From contig NZ_BMUT01000009.1 in the NCBI RefSeq assembly GCF_014650335.1, forward strand, positions 299,414-363,413: a DNA stretch of 64,000 nucleotides, written 5' to 3'. The translations under genes were made by a program, and so were the position numbers. Position 1 is the stretch's first letter, and every line of letters begins with the position of its first letter. This DNA is from Streptomyces hiroshimensis. GTDB lineage: Bacteria > Actinomycetota > Actinomycetes > Streptomycetales > Streptomycetaceae. This document shows positions 23,840-32,166 of this stretch, one piece after another. Under the pieces are notes generated by a model. The model had not been told where the DNA came from and did no database searches. It saw only the letters and a list, made by a program, of their open reading frames with translations.

Positions 23840-24106
23840 TTGCTGCACGCCGGAGGTTCAGGCAGACCCGGAGGCACACGTCGGCTGGTGGTCGTTGATG
23901 AGCCCTCTGAGAAACCGGCACCAGCGCCCGCGGCAACGGCGGGGAGGGGCCCCTGCCCACGGCCGCCCTGTCTCCGGCTGGCAGCGTTCGCCTCCGGGGT
24001 GTTCGACCACCTGGCCAAGCACCCGGCCCACCTGACCTACGACGTGATCATCACTCGCCCCTGCCGGGCGTACATGGCGGGTCGTGCAGACGGGGGGCCG
24101 CTGTGA
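23840..24106 (+). CDS. Hypothetical ORF in decayed accessory segment
   Basis: 88 residues from a TTG; no family is recognised. The C-terminal half (ASGVFDHLAKHPAHLTYDVI) looks protein-like, while the first half is low-complexity. The stop overlaps a GTG start at 24103 by 4 bp (GTGA), which argues that at least the 3' part was coding. It may be a truncated remnant. Confidence 0.25.
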   Translation: MLHAGGSGRPGGTRRLVVVDEPSEKPAPAPAATAGRGPCPRPPCLRLAAFASGVFDHLAKHPAHLTYDVIITRPCRAYMAGRADGGPL

Positions 24107-24213
24107 CCTACGAGCTCCGGCTCACCAGCCCGTACGCCTCGTTCACGGCGACGCCGCTGCACCCGAAAGCGAAGCAATTGCAGGAGGTTCGTCGGTTTGC
24201 CCGGGCAGTGTGA
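24103..24213 (+). CDS. Very small hypothetical ORF
   Basis: 36 residues (VTYELRLTSPYASFTATPLH...) starting at GTG 24103, overlapping the stop of the previous ORF. It contains GGAGG (24183-24187), which would serve as the ribosome-binding site for the next ORF. No family is recognised; it could be a translated linker or a peptide gene. Confidence 0.25.
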   Translation: MTYELRLTSPYASFTATPLHPKAKQLQEVRRFARAV

Positions 24214-24532
24214 CGGCGGCCCCGCACACGGCCACTTCAGGCGGAGAGCGTCCGCGCTCTGTGGACATCCGCCCGAGCTGTGCAGGGCCGAGGACGGAGT
24301 GACCACCTGCTCGTGCGGCGCGCAGATCTTCACTGACTACCGGGCGCTGGGAGGAGCGGCCCTGGACATCGCGGAGCGCAGTCCCGAGCCGTCAGCCGGG
24401 CGGACGATGCGCGGGACCGGGACCGGCATGTTCACGCGCAATTCCACGCCGGGAGCGGAGTGGATGGAGGGCAGCTCTGACGAGACCGGCCGAAGTGATC
24501 GGTACGTGGATGGCGATCGTTCTTGTTGCTGA
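24197..24532 (+). CDS. Small zinc-ribbon-like protein resembling DUF6255
   Basis: 111 residues from TTG 24197, with GGAGG 9 nt upstream. The centre reads GVTTCSCGAQIFTDYRALG, similar to the CxxCGxxRFTDYxALRPP signature that I associate with DUF6255 proteins in Streptomyces RiPP/natural-product loci; an additional Cys pair lies at LCGHPPELC. The first Cys of the expected CxxCG is shifted (CSCG), so the metal site may be altered. It ends 10 nt before the radical SAM fragment, on the same strand, consistent with an old operon. Confidence 0.45.
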   Translation: MPGQCDGGPAHGHFRRRASALCGHPPELCRAEDGVTTCSCGAQIFTDYRALGGAALDIAERSPEPSAGRTMRGTGTGMFTRNSTPGAEWMEGSSDETGRSDRYVDGDRSCC

Positions 24533-24542
24533 GGAGAGTCAC

Positions 24543-24740
24543 ATGGCACAACACTCTGCTGACGGGTTACGCCGCGGGTACGACCGGTGGTTCGCATCGA
24601 GGCCGCAGACGGTCGTGCTCCAGCCGACGAGTTTCTGCAACATGGACTGCACCTACTGCTACCTGCGAGACCGGGGCCTGAAGAACGACATGCTGCCCGC
24701 GACCGCCGGCGCCGTGGCGGCATCGGTCGACGAGGGGGGA
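24543..24740 (+). pseudogene. Truncated radical SAM peptide maturase (N-terminal fragment)
   Basis: ATG 24543 follows GGAGAG at ideal spacing. The first about 65 codons read like the start of a SPASM-type radical SAM maturase: GYDRWFASRPQTVVLQPTSF, then CNMDCTYCY, the Cx3Cx2C iron-sulfur motif, then YLRDRGLKNDM. After VAASVDE the similarity ends and the frame runs into unrelated sequence, up to the opposite-strand PLD gene. A functional enzyme needs roughly 300 more residues, so this is a decapitated relic of a RiPP locus, probably truncated when the defence module arrived. Confidence 0.7.
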
Positions 24741-24833
24741 GATCAGCTCCCAGGCATGCGACTTCGCGGGCCGCCGCCCCTCGTGAGGAGCCCCAACGCC
24801 TCCGTGATGGCACAGCGACGTGGGAGACCACTC

Positions 24834-26492
24834 TTACGGCATGGCCAAGGTATCCGGGCGGCGGATCACCGCCGAGATTCCGCGGAAGCCTGCAGCGAAC
24901 CCACTCTTGTGTCGGCGAGCACCGCCAACCCGCAAGGCACCGTCGTCGGAGCCCTGCGCGACCCGTGCATGCTCGTCGTCCACGATCAGTTCGGCGAGGA
25001 CGTGATCCTTCAAACGGTCTCCCCGGGCGGCGGAGACGGCGGTGTCGTCCTGGCAGCGGTCCGCCACATGTCGCCAGCGGTCGGCGGAATCCGGATCGCC
25101 GCTCCACGTCCACAGACCTGCGGCTGCCCGTGCCACTTGGGCCATGAACTCGGTTCCGCCCATGTGAACGGAGCGTGCCTGCCCCGATCCGGGTGACCCG
25201 ACCCATGCGTAGCTACCGATGACCGCTTCGAGCGCTCCGTCCCTCCCATCGAAGATCAGGAGGCTCGCACCGCTGCCCGTTCGTTCCCTGGCCGGCTTCA
25301 GGAGATCCCTGCCCAGTCGTTCTGCGGCGTGGTAGCCGATCCGGTGTAGCAGCTCGACGACGTTCTGCGCGTTGGTTCCCTCGTCCGTGTCGCCGTACAG
25401 GATGTCCACGCGCACCCCGCGCGCCACCGCAGCCTGGATGGCGTCGCCGAGCTTCGACAGGCTCTCCATGTTCACCGTGGGTGAGGCGATCAGGACGTGG
25501 TTCGCCGCCGTGGCCAGTGCCTCGGCGATCACGAGTTGGTGGGCCTCCTCGCCGGACACTTCCGAGAACAGGGCCGCTTCGGTCGACTGGTCCGTGGGGC
25601 CGTCATCGCTGCTTCCGAAGGGTTCGGTGCCGTAGAGCCATGGGAAGGAGGCGCTTGTCTGGGGTGCCGCTGCGGCCCCGAGCGCGGCGGCCGCAGGCTT
25701 TCGCCCCGGGATGCTCAGCGGTGTCGGCCGGCGCCCGGGGCCGGTGGCCGACACCTGGGCCTGTGCCGGAGGCGCCACCTTCACGGCGATCGCCTGTGGC
25801 GCCGGTTGGACGTCCGGGGCGCTCTCCAACTCCTCCTTCCTGGCCTGTGCCACTGCCAGGATCTCGGCTGACAGAGCCTGGTGCCAGCCCCGCGGGAGCC
25901 CCGTGATGAACCGGTCGACGAGGTCGACGCGCACGGGGAGGAATCGGTCGACCGTCACGAGCCGGGGCCGTCCGATGCTGCGCACCCACTCGCCGCTATT
26001 TCGGGGCAGTAGCTTCTGGATCTGGGACTCGTCCAGTGCGTTGCGCACGATGCGCAAGGGTGTGGACGGGTTGAGGTCCGGCCGTGCCTCCTGCTTCGAG
26101 ACGGTCAGCACTTCACCTCGCCTGGCCAGTTGCCCTGCCGTGCGATCGAGGACCACGGTGCAGGGCGCGGCAGGGGCCACGACGACCGATGCCGGGTCCT
26201 TACCGGACAAGCACGCCTGCTGCCCTTCGTCGGTGAGGACGAAAGTGGCCTCCCGGCCGCTGGTGACGGCGACCCACCCCGCACCGACCAGGGTCACCAC
26301 GGCTTCGACCATCAGCCGTTCGTGGACGCGGAAGGTGTCGCACAGAGAGGTCAGTGTCGCGCCCTGGTTGGGGGCGACACCTGCCTGTGCGGCGATCTCT
26401 TCCAGAACCCGCCGCTCCAGACGGCTGTACGGGCGGCCCCGGGCCACGCTGAAGTTGACGCTGAACATGCTCACGGGTACGAGGACGATCAC
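24834..26492 (-). CDS. PLD-like protein with winged-helix N-terminus (MkoB-like, Mokosh type I partner)
   Basis: The 552-residue protein has an N-terminal winged-helix-like region (about 18-95), a middle variable part and a C-terminal phospholipase-D-like domain (about 320-470; IASPTVNMESLSKLGDAI, VRVDILYGD). At the site where PLD proteins have HxKxxxxD, the sequence is GASLLIFD, so both the catalytic His and Lys are replaced and only the Asp remains. In Mokosh defence, MkoB is the PLD component; here a binding or sensing role is more likely than nuclease activity. GTG 26492 overlaps the helicase stop by 4 bp (GTGA). The last 40 residues may be junction sequence. Confidence 0.7.
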   Translation of the reverse strand: MIVLVPVSMFSVNFSVARGRPYSRLERRVLEEIAAQAGVAPNQGATLTSLCDTFRVHERLMVEAVVTLVGAGWVAVTSGREATFVLTDEGQQACLSGKDPASVVVAPAAPCTVVLDRTAGQLARRGEVLTVSKQEARPDLNPSTPLRIVRNALDESQIQKLLPRNSGEWVRSIGRPRLVTVDRFLPVRVDLVDRFITGLPRGWHQALSAEILAVAQARKEELESAPDVQPAPQAIAVKVAPPAQAQVSATGPGRRPTPLSIPGRKPAAAALGAAAAPQTSASFPWLYGTEPFGSSDDGPTDQSTEAALFSEVSGEEAHQLVIAEALATAANHVLIASPTVNMESLSKLGDAIQAAVARGVRVDILYGDTDEGTNAQNVVELLHRIGYHAAERLGRDLLKPARERTGSGASLLIFDGRDGALEAVIGSYAWVGSPGSGQARSVHMGGTEFMAQVARAAAGLWTWSGDPDSADRWRHVADRCQDDTAVSAARGDRLKDHVLAELIVDDEHARVAQGSDDGALRVGGARRHKSGFAAGFRGISAVIRRPDTLAMP

Positions 26493-29400
26493 GAGTGCTC
26501 CCTGAGGTCAGCCGGGATACGTAGAGCCCTGCCATCCAGGAACCATTCGTCGAGCAGGGTGACGATCTTCTTGAAGGACCACAGGGGTTGGGACTCGTCT
26601 TCGAGACGTACTGCCTGCACCTGGTGGAGGAAGAAGTCCCAGGACCCTACGAGGATCAGCAGGCGCTCCGCCCGCGAGAGGAGCACGTTCATCCGGCCCG
26701 GGTCGTCGAGGAATCCCAGGCCGTGACCGATCTCCTTCTCGTTGTTGCGGACCAGGCTGATGGCGACGACGTCCGCCTGGTTGCCCTGGAAGGAGTCGAC
26801 CGTGTGGGCGGGGAACCGGTTGCTGTTGTCCGCTTCGGCCTTGAGACCCAGCTGGACCTGCAGTCCAGCGGGGAGGGGCGTGTCCCGCAACTGCTTGCTG
26901 AGCAGGCTCACCTGCCGTGAGTACGGCGCCAGCACCGCGAGCTTGCCCTGACACCCGCCGTCCGGTCCGAGGGTCTGCAGGAAGTTGGCGAGCGCGCGCG
27001 CCTCCGAAGGATTGGTGTACTTCGATTGGCCGCTGTTCGGACCTACCTCATGGGTGGTGGCATCGTCGCGGCACCACGGCACGTCGAGCCAGACCACGGC
27101 ACGGTCACGAAGGCCGCTCGGGGTGTGGAAACCGTGACGCACCCGCTCGACCGGTTCGCCTTGCTTGTCCAGGGTGCGATTCATCAACCGCCTCTGGTAG
27201 TACGCCTCGGAGATCAGCCGGCCGATGTCCGGGTGCATGCGGTGCTGGCCGATCAACTGCCCCGCAGACGCTCCCTTCGCCTCTGTGTCCGTGACGAGAC
27301 GGTCCGCACCCGTGGCCACGGCGCAGTACTCGTACAGACGGTGGAAGGTCTTCAGCCATTCCTTGGAGTACTCGCGGAACTCGTCCCGGTCCGCCTGGCT
27401 GCGGCGCTCCCACGAGTCGAGCCATTCCTGGTCGAGCATGCCGGACGCGCGTGGTTTGAGGCGGCCGAGGATGTGTGCCACCGGGTCCAGCTTGTCGATT
27501 CCCTTGTGGTAGTCCTCGTATCGGTAGGGGTCCAGCTGCTTGTGGTCACCGATCAGCAGCCAGCGATGACCTGCCTGCAGTGGCAGCGCGAGGTCGAACG
27601 CGTGCGCCTTGCCCGCCTCCTCGACGATCGACCAGTCGAACGCCTGACCAGCGGCGAGGGCGACCAGGTCGCCGGCGCTGGTGGTGCAGTACGTGAGGTT
27701 CGCGCCGCGTTTGACCAGCTCGACGAAGTCCGACGAACGGGGGCCGAGGTCCCCCTGCTCCTGCATCATGTTGATCTCGCTGACCATGGCCTTCGCGTCG
27801 TCCAGCCAGGCGAGCTGCACCTCGCTGGGCGAACTCATGGCTTCGAGCTGGGAGATGCTGCGCTGGAGCACCTGCCTGGCCACGCCCTCGACGCCGTCCT
27901 CCGGCAGGGTGGTTCCGGCCTTGTGCGGGCCCCGCAGCCGGATCTGTAGCGGCCTGTCGGCCTCGGGTACGTCCTGGAACGCCTCGCCCACCTTCGACCT
28001 GAGCACGTCGACGGCTCCGTGGGCCTGGGCCGTGACCAGCACCTGGACGACGGGATCCTCGGTGATGATCTCGCGCAGCAGCCAGGCGACGAGGGTGGTC
28101 TTGCCCGTGCCTGGCGGCCCTTGCAGCGTGTAGATGGGTCGAACCCGCAGGATGTCCTCGATGCTGGCCCGCTTGGGCTCGTCGACCCGATCGTGATCGA
28201 GTTCGACGGGAAGCTCGGAGGCGCCGGTGTCCATGCGGACGTGGCTCGGGGTGGCCAGCGAGCGCAGGAGGTATCCGTGTTGGTCGAGGGCGTCGATGGC
28301 CTTCTTGCGACGCCGGAACAGACTGATCTGCCCGGGCATGCCAGCGCTGCGGAGGAACCCCTCCTTCTCCAGCTTCACCCGACCCTTGCTCAGGCCCGGG
28401 CGGCTGAGGGTGATGCACTCGGTTGCCTGGTCCATGTCGTCGACCTGCCACACGTTGCCGTCGTCGTCGGACTGGGGGTCCCGGGGCGGGAGCTTGAGGC
28501 GGGCGCCGTCGCGGGCTCCCGACAGGATCACCTTGCGGTCGCTGCCCCGTACCTCCTTCTGCAGGAAGTCGATCAGGTCCACGCGGAACGGCTCGAAGAT
28601 CTCGTGTCCTTCGGGGCGCGCGCGCTCCTTGACCACGGCCCGCTCCACGCCGTCCTCCTGCCACGGGGCGCGGACGACTTCGTACGGGAAGATCTGCGAG
28701 TCGAGGAGGAGCAGCTCGATCTGATTGCTCACTCGGACGAACTCGTGGAAGCGGCCGAGCTCGCGCGAGACCTGGGCACTGCGATCGATCTTCGGTAGCG
28801 CGAGCTCCCACGACGTGGCGTTCTGCGCGATCGTACGGTCGCGGGCCACCTCGTCTCTGGCATAGGCGAACACGCGGCCGGGTGGGAGTTCGCGGAAGCT
28901 GTCGTCGCACTCGCTGTAGAGCAGCGGCTGGGCGGACCGGCAGTCCGCGACCTGCCAGCTGGACGTGCCGTCCTTCCCCCGGTGCGGCGTGATCCTCAGG
29001 CTGAGCCTGCCGCCGACGAGGATGAAGTACGGCCTGTTGGGGACGGCGTACAGAAGGGGCTTCTGCAGGTCCTGACGGACGAACTCGCACGCCTCCTTCC
29101 GGTGGATCGGGTCCCCAGGGATGAAGGTCCCCATGGGGTCGAGGCGCAGGTGGTCGCGCAGCCCGCTGTCCATCAGGTGATCGATGAACTCCGGCCGCCG
29201 CAGATCGAGGGCCAGGACGTACTGGGCATCTTCCTGCTGGGTGCGCAGGGGGTTCGCCAGGGCCCGCGTAATGTCCTGGATCCGGCCGATGATGTCGTAT
29301 GGCGCGGTCAGGCGCTCCAGCGGGTCTTCGGCGACGAGGTCCAGCAGCAGCTTGCGTTCGGCCTCGGTCAGCTCGGCCTTGGCGGTGTCGATGGTCTTGA

Positions 29401-30130
29401 GCACCCGTGCGTGACGCTCGGGCGGGGGATTGGTGGTGAAGCGTTCAAGGTCGAGGAGCAGCCGTGCGCAGAGGATGCCGAAGGCGAACCAGTCGTCGTC
29501 CTGACGCCAGGCAGTCACGCCCCCCGTGGTGCGCTCGGGTGGAACCGGCCAGCCGACAGGGGGCTGGGTCCCCACCGGACGGCCCAGTTTGACGGACCAC
29601 TCGAAGCCGCCGAGTCGCAGGGACTCGGCACCGAGGTCCTCGTCGAAGAAGAGAGAGTCGAGGTCCACGCCCCGGTGCAGGACCTGTCGCTCGTGCAGCA
29701 GGTTCAGCCCTGTGGCGACGCGCCGTAAGCCGTTCCACAACTGTTCGCGGGCGGCTGTCCCGCGGTTCGAGAGCCACGGGTAGCGTGCCCGGCGTCGCAG
29801 CGCGGTGGCGACGCGCTCGTAGCCCGGCGCCTCCAGGACCATGACGAAGCAGTTGTGTCCCCGGTCGAGGCCGGCGTCCTTCAGCACGACCAGGGCGTCG
29901 TCTGCCCTGGGACTGCTCGCGATCTTGTATAGGGTGCGCAGTTCGTGGTCCCAGAGGGCGCGCTGCACCCTGTCCGGTTGGTCACCCTCGTACGTCCACG
30001 TCTTGAGCAGGTACGTGTAGCCGTCGCTGAAAGCCTCCCAGACCTGGGATTCGCCATCACCTGTGTGCGGACCCGCGGTGATCTCGTACCTGTTCTGCAG
30101 AAGCAACGTCCCGATTGTGGGAGCCGTCAT
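26489..30130 (-). CDS. Protein-kinase-like / superfamily 1 helicase (MkoA-like, Mokosh type I)
   Basis: The 1213-residue protein has an N-terminal kinase-like lobe (about 10-270) with a YLLKTW lysine, but HRG in place of HRD (about 150) and GGF in place of DFG, so it is a pseudokinase. A long middle region follows. The C-terminal helicase is of the DNA2/NAM7 (COG1112) type: Walker A QGPPGTGKTT (about 668-677), EEAGKA in motif II, GDHKQLDPYR motif III, VDSFQGNQADVV motif V and NVLLSRAERLLILVG motif VI. A kinase domain plus this helicase, coupled to a PLD gene, is the layout of Mokosh type I anti-phage systems. ATG 30130 follows GGTGG. It is co-transcribed with the PLD gene. Confidence 0.8.
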   Translation of the reverse strand: MTAPTIGTLLLQNRYEITAGPHTGDGESQVWEAFSDGYTYLLKTWTYEGDQPDRVQRALWDHELRTLYKIASSPRADDALVVLKDAGLDRGHNCFVMVLEAPGYERVATALRRRARYPWLSNRGTAAREQLWNGLRRVATGLNLLHERQVLHRGVDLDSLFFDEDLGAESLRLGGFEWSVKLGRPVGTQPPVGWPVPPERTTGGVTAWRQDDDWFAFGILCARLLLDLERFTTNPPPERHARVLKTIDTAKAELTEAERKLLLDLVAEDPLERLTAPYDIIGRIQDITRALANPLRTQQEDAQYVLALDLRRPEFIDHLMDSGLRDHLRLDPMGTFIPGDPIHRKEACEFVRQDLQKPLLYAVPNRPYFILVGGRLSLRITPHRGKDGTSSWQVADCRSAQPLLYSECDDSFRELPPGRVFAYARDEVARDRTIAQNATSWELALPKIDRSAQVSRELGRFHEFVRVSNQIELLLLDSQIFPYEVVRAPWQEDGVERAVVKERARPEGHEIFEPFRVDLIDFLQKEVRGSDRKVILSGARDGARLKLPPRDPQSDDDGNVWQVDDMDQATECITLSRPGLSKGRVKLEKEGFLRSAGMPGQISLFRRRKKAIDALDQHGYLLRSLATPSHVRMDTGASELPVELDHDRVDEPKRASIEDILRVRPIYTLQGPPGTGKTTLVAWLLREIITEDPVVQVLVTAQAHGAVDVLRSKVGEAFQDVPEADRPLQIRLRGPHKAGTTLPEDGVEGVARQVLQRSISQLEAMSSPSEVQLAWLDDAKAMVSEINMMQEQGDLGPRSSDFVELVKRGANLTYCTTSAGDLVALAAGQAFDWSIVEEAGKAHAFDLALPLQAGHRWLLIGDHKQLDPYRYEDYHKGIDKLDPVAHILGRLKPRASGMLDQEWLDSWERRSQADRDEFREYSKEWLKTFHRLYEYCAVATGADRLVTDTEAKGASAGQLIGQHRMHPDIGRLISEAYYQRRLMNRTLDKQGEPVERVRHGFHTPSGLRDRAVVWLDVPWCRDDATTHEVGPNSGQSKYTNPSEARALANFLQTLGPDGGCQGKLAVLAPYSRQVSLLSKQLRDTPLPAGLQVQLGLKAEADNSNRFPAHTVDSFQGNQADVVAISLVRNNEKEIGHGLGFLDDPGRMNVLLSRAERLLILVGSWDFFLHQVQAVRLEDESQPLWSFKKIVTLLDEWFLDGRALRIPADLREHS

Positions 30131-30435
30131 CCATCCACCTTCACGACCTGGAGAGCGGGTGAGCAGACACTACGTGCGGCCCTGCCTGGCCGCGCGAATG
30201 AAGCGTGATCCTACTCACGCTCGTGGAGTCATTGCGGCCGGTTTCGGACATCCGCACGCACGACTCGGCGGGATTGAGGCAGGTTGTCGCGGAGCCTTTG
30301 TCCACCTGGGAGTTCGAAGGCCCTTCCGGCTGCTCGATTCGCCTCCGGACTGGTCGGTAGTGCAGGGCAAGTGCTGCCAACACCTCTGAGTATGCGCCCT
30401 GTTGGAGTACCAGTGGTCCTTCCTATGGTGGAGAG
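30131..30435. other. Intergenic region between divergent defence and nuclease genes
   Basis: 305 bp with no plausible ORF. It must contain the promoters for the helicase gene (minus) and the CoiA-like gene (plus). I see no strong palindrome or repeat in it. Confidence 0.5.
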
Positions 30436-31698
30436 ATGGCAAATGGGGTATGGCACACCGGATATGGCCTAGAGATCAATCTGTCCCTGCCTGATCTCGG
30501 TCACCCGGGGCGTCCCGATCTGCTGCGGGAGATCACCGCCAGGGTCTCTGACCGCGACCCGCAGCTGCTCGAATGTCTCGCGCACCACGACGGGCGGGAA
30601 TGCCTGTCGGAGACCGGCGGGAAGTCGCCGTGGATGTTCATCCGCCGAGGCCGGGTCGGGGGTCGGCGGCCGCTCGTGGCCTCGCACCTGCCGATCACGC
30701 ATAAGGCGACCTCGGCGGAGAGCGCGCAACACAAGGCGACCAAGGAACGGGTCGTCGAGACCGCCGCGCGGTACGGCCTGGGCGCCGAGGCCGAGGTTCC
30801 CATGGCCAACCGGCGGAGCGTCTCGGACGCCGTCGTCGTCGGGCCCGGCGGCATACGGATCGGCTGGGAGATCCAGTACCACCACCTCAGTCCGAGCAGC
30901 GTCCACCGGCGCTCGGTCAACGCCAGGGAGCACGGCATCACCCCGCTCTGGGTGGCGAAGGACCGGACGGTCTCCCTGATCGACCGGGCTCCCTGGGCGC
31001 GGGTCGACGACATGCCGTGGAAGGACATCGCCGACGGCAAGGAGATGGTGATCCGCGGTGGGTTCCGGCACCTCGAAGTCTGGAAGTGCGTACCGAGCAG
31101 TGAGCGCCACTGTCTCGTCAGCGAGGGCGCCGGCCACTGTGGCGCGATTCACGCGGACTGGTTCGTGCCCGCTCTGTGCCTCCCGCAGCGGAAGCCCGTC
31201 CACATCGAGGACCTGGTCCTGCAGAGCGCGACGGGCGAGAGCGTCCCGGTCTACGTGCCCAACCGAGGAAGCGGCCGTGCCGGTCGGCACATGTGGGTCT
31301 CGGCCGACGACCGCACGCTGTGGCAGGAGCTCATCGGCGAGAAGACTCCTCTCCCGGCGGCCCCAGCCGAAGACGAGGACGACGTGATCACCTTCGCCGA
31401 GCAGGAGATCGACCGGACCTGCCGAGCTGGTGAGGAGGGCTGGTTCGTCAGTGACGGCCGGCCCGTCCGCGATCTCGATCAGCCGACCGGCGGCTTCACG
31501 CTTCCCCGCATGCCGGTCCAGCGCTCCCGCGACACGATGCGGATCACCGCCGTGGAACGCGCCGCAGCCTCCGCCGCGCTGGGGTGCCCGCCGTGGGAAC
31601 TTGGGCTCTGCGTCGGCTGCGGCCAGTTGATGCGGCGCTACGGTCGGAACGCGGCCATGTACTGCAACGTGTGCCGGACCGTCCTCAACAGGCGGTAG
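30436..31698 (+). CDS. CoiA-like (competence-type) nuclease-fold protein with C-terminal zinc ribbon
   Basis: The 420-residue protein has a central HKATKERVVETAARYGL..EAEVPMANRRSVSDAVVV..WEIQYHHLSPSSVHRR segment, which follows the CoiA pattern: a restriction-endonuclease-like core with an Asp near residue 131 and an E-x-Q near 145. Family members have been linked to competence and DNA processing, and such proteins are frequent cargo of actinobacterial islands. The C-terminus ends with CVGCGQLM..YCNVCRTV, a four-Cys zinc ribbon. GGAGAG directly precedes ATG 30436. It lies between the Mokosh-like genes and the right att site. Confidence 0.65.
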   Translation: MANGVWHTGYGLEINLSLPDLGHPGRPDLLREITARVSDRDPQLLECLAHHDGRECLSETGGKSPWMFIRRGRVGGRRPLVASHLPITHKATSAESAQHKATKERVVETAARYGLGAEAEVPMANRRSVSDAVVVGPGGIRIGWEIQYHHLSPSSVHRRSVNAREHGITPLWVAKDRTVSLIDRAPWARVDDMPWKDIADGKEMVIRGGFRHLEVWKCVPSSERHCLVSEGAGHCGAIHADWFVPALCLPQRKPVHIEDLVLQSATGESVPVYVPNRGSGRAGRHMWVSADDRTLWQELIGEKTPLPAAPAEDEDDVITFAEQEIDRTCRAGEEGWFVSDGRPVRDLDQPTGGFTLPRMPVQRSRDTMRITAVERAAASAALGCPPWELGLCVGCGQLMRRYGRNAAMYCNVCRTVLNRR

Positions 31699-31734
31699 CC
31701 GGGAACTGCAACCAAAACTGCAACCAGGGAACGA

Positions 31735-31769
31735 CGAAGGCTCCGACCGCTGTGCGGTCGGAGCCTTCG
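31735..31769. terminator. Stem-loop terminator beside tRNA-Ser
   Basis: A perfect 15-bp stem, CGAAGGCTCCGACCG (31735-31749) with CGGTCGGAGCCTTCG (31755-31769), and a 5-nt loop, flanked by T on the plus strand and A on the minus strand. It ends the CoiA-like gene and, in the other direction, tRNA-Ser. It mirrors the stem-loop at 20833-20866 next to the left att copy. Confidence 0.85.
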
Positions 31770-31786
31770 TTTCGGCTGGTCAGCCG

Positions 31787-31874
31787 TGGCGGAGGATACG
31801 AGATTCGAACTCGTGAGGGGTTGCCCCCAACACGCTTTCCAAGCGTGCGCCCTAGGCCTCTAGGCGAATCCTCC
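31787..31874 (-). tRNA. tRNA-Ser (GGA anticodon)
   Basis: An 88-nt class II tRNA with acceptor GGAGGAT/ATCCTCC, discriminator G and an encoded CCA. The anticodon stem CACGC/GCGTG encloses loop TTGGAAA (anticodon GGA). A long variable arm (TTGGGGGCAACCCCT) and T-loop GTTCGAATC follow. The 3' half is the integration target of the island to its left. Confidence 0.95.
31789..31842. repeat. Right attachment site: 3' part of tRNA-Ser
   Basis: The partner of 20890-20943 (53/54 identical). It keeps the tRNA gene intact after integration. Confidence 0.9.
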
Positions 31875-31980
31875 GCCGCAAACAATACAAGACGCGGAGG
31901 GGTGCTCGCGAACACGTGGTCGCGGGGGACGTCCGGAGCGTGCCGGGGTGGCTGAGCACCCCGGGCGATCCGCTAGGCTT

Positions 31981-32079
31981 GGGGGCAAGCCCCTCACGTG
32001 GCGCTATCTGACTGAACTCCCCCAGGGCCGGAAGGCAGCAAGGGTAGGTCGGCTCTGGCGGGTGCGTGGGGGGCCCTTG
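31981..32079 (+). ncRNA. ffs: Signal recognition particle RNA (small bacterial SRP RNA)
   Basis: The conserved SRP RNA apical loop is present as GGGCCGGAAGGCAGCAAGGG (about 32025-32044), flanked by long complementary arms: 5' GCAAGCCCCTCACG pairs with 3' CGTGGGGGGCCCTTGT. Together with Ffh it targets ribosomes making membrane proteins. Its location between tRNA-Ser and dnaX is typical of Streptomyces. The ends are estimated from the pairing. Confidence 0.9.
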
Positions 32080-32166
32080 TGTTTCCGGGGCCCGCGCCCC
32101 GGAGTCGCGGGGGCCTGTGGATGTGAGCGAGGCCACTTGTCAGTGCGGCCCGATATCGTCGTAGGT

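Larger units (their letters stand above)
20890..31842. mobile_element. Genomic island at tRNA-Ser(GGA), about 10.9 kb, integrase not present
   Basis: A 54-bp direct repeat derived from the 3' half of tRNA-Ser bounds the segment. The intact tRNA is at the right end. The cargo is typical of accessory DNA: an XRE-TPR regulator with a folate cyclo-ligase, a truncated radical SAM gene, a two-gene Mokosh-like defence module and a CoiA-like nuclease. No tyrosine or serine recombinase, excisionase or replication gene is recognisable, so the element looks immobile or needs a helper. Chromosomal housekeeping genes resume immediately beyond the right att site. Confidence 0.85.

Noticed and set aside
24543..25196. 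A 217-residue radical SAM protein as a functional gene
   Set aside because: Only the first about 65 residues resemble radical SAM proteins; the rest is antisense to the PLD gene and has no motif.
31948..32166. A longer dnaX start upstream (in frame to 31948)
   Set aside because: That stretch is the SRP RNA gene; the family N-terminus begins at GTG 32167.
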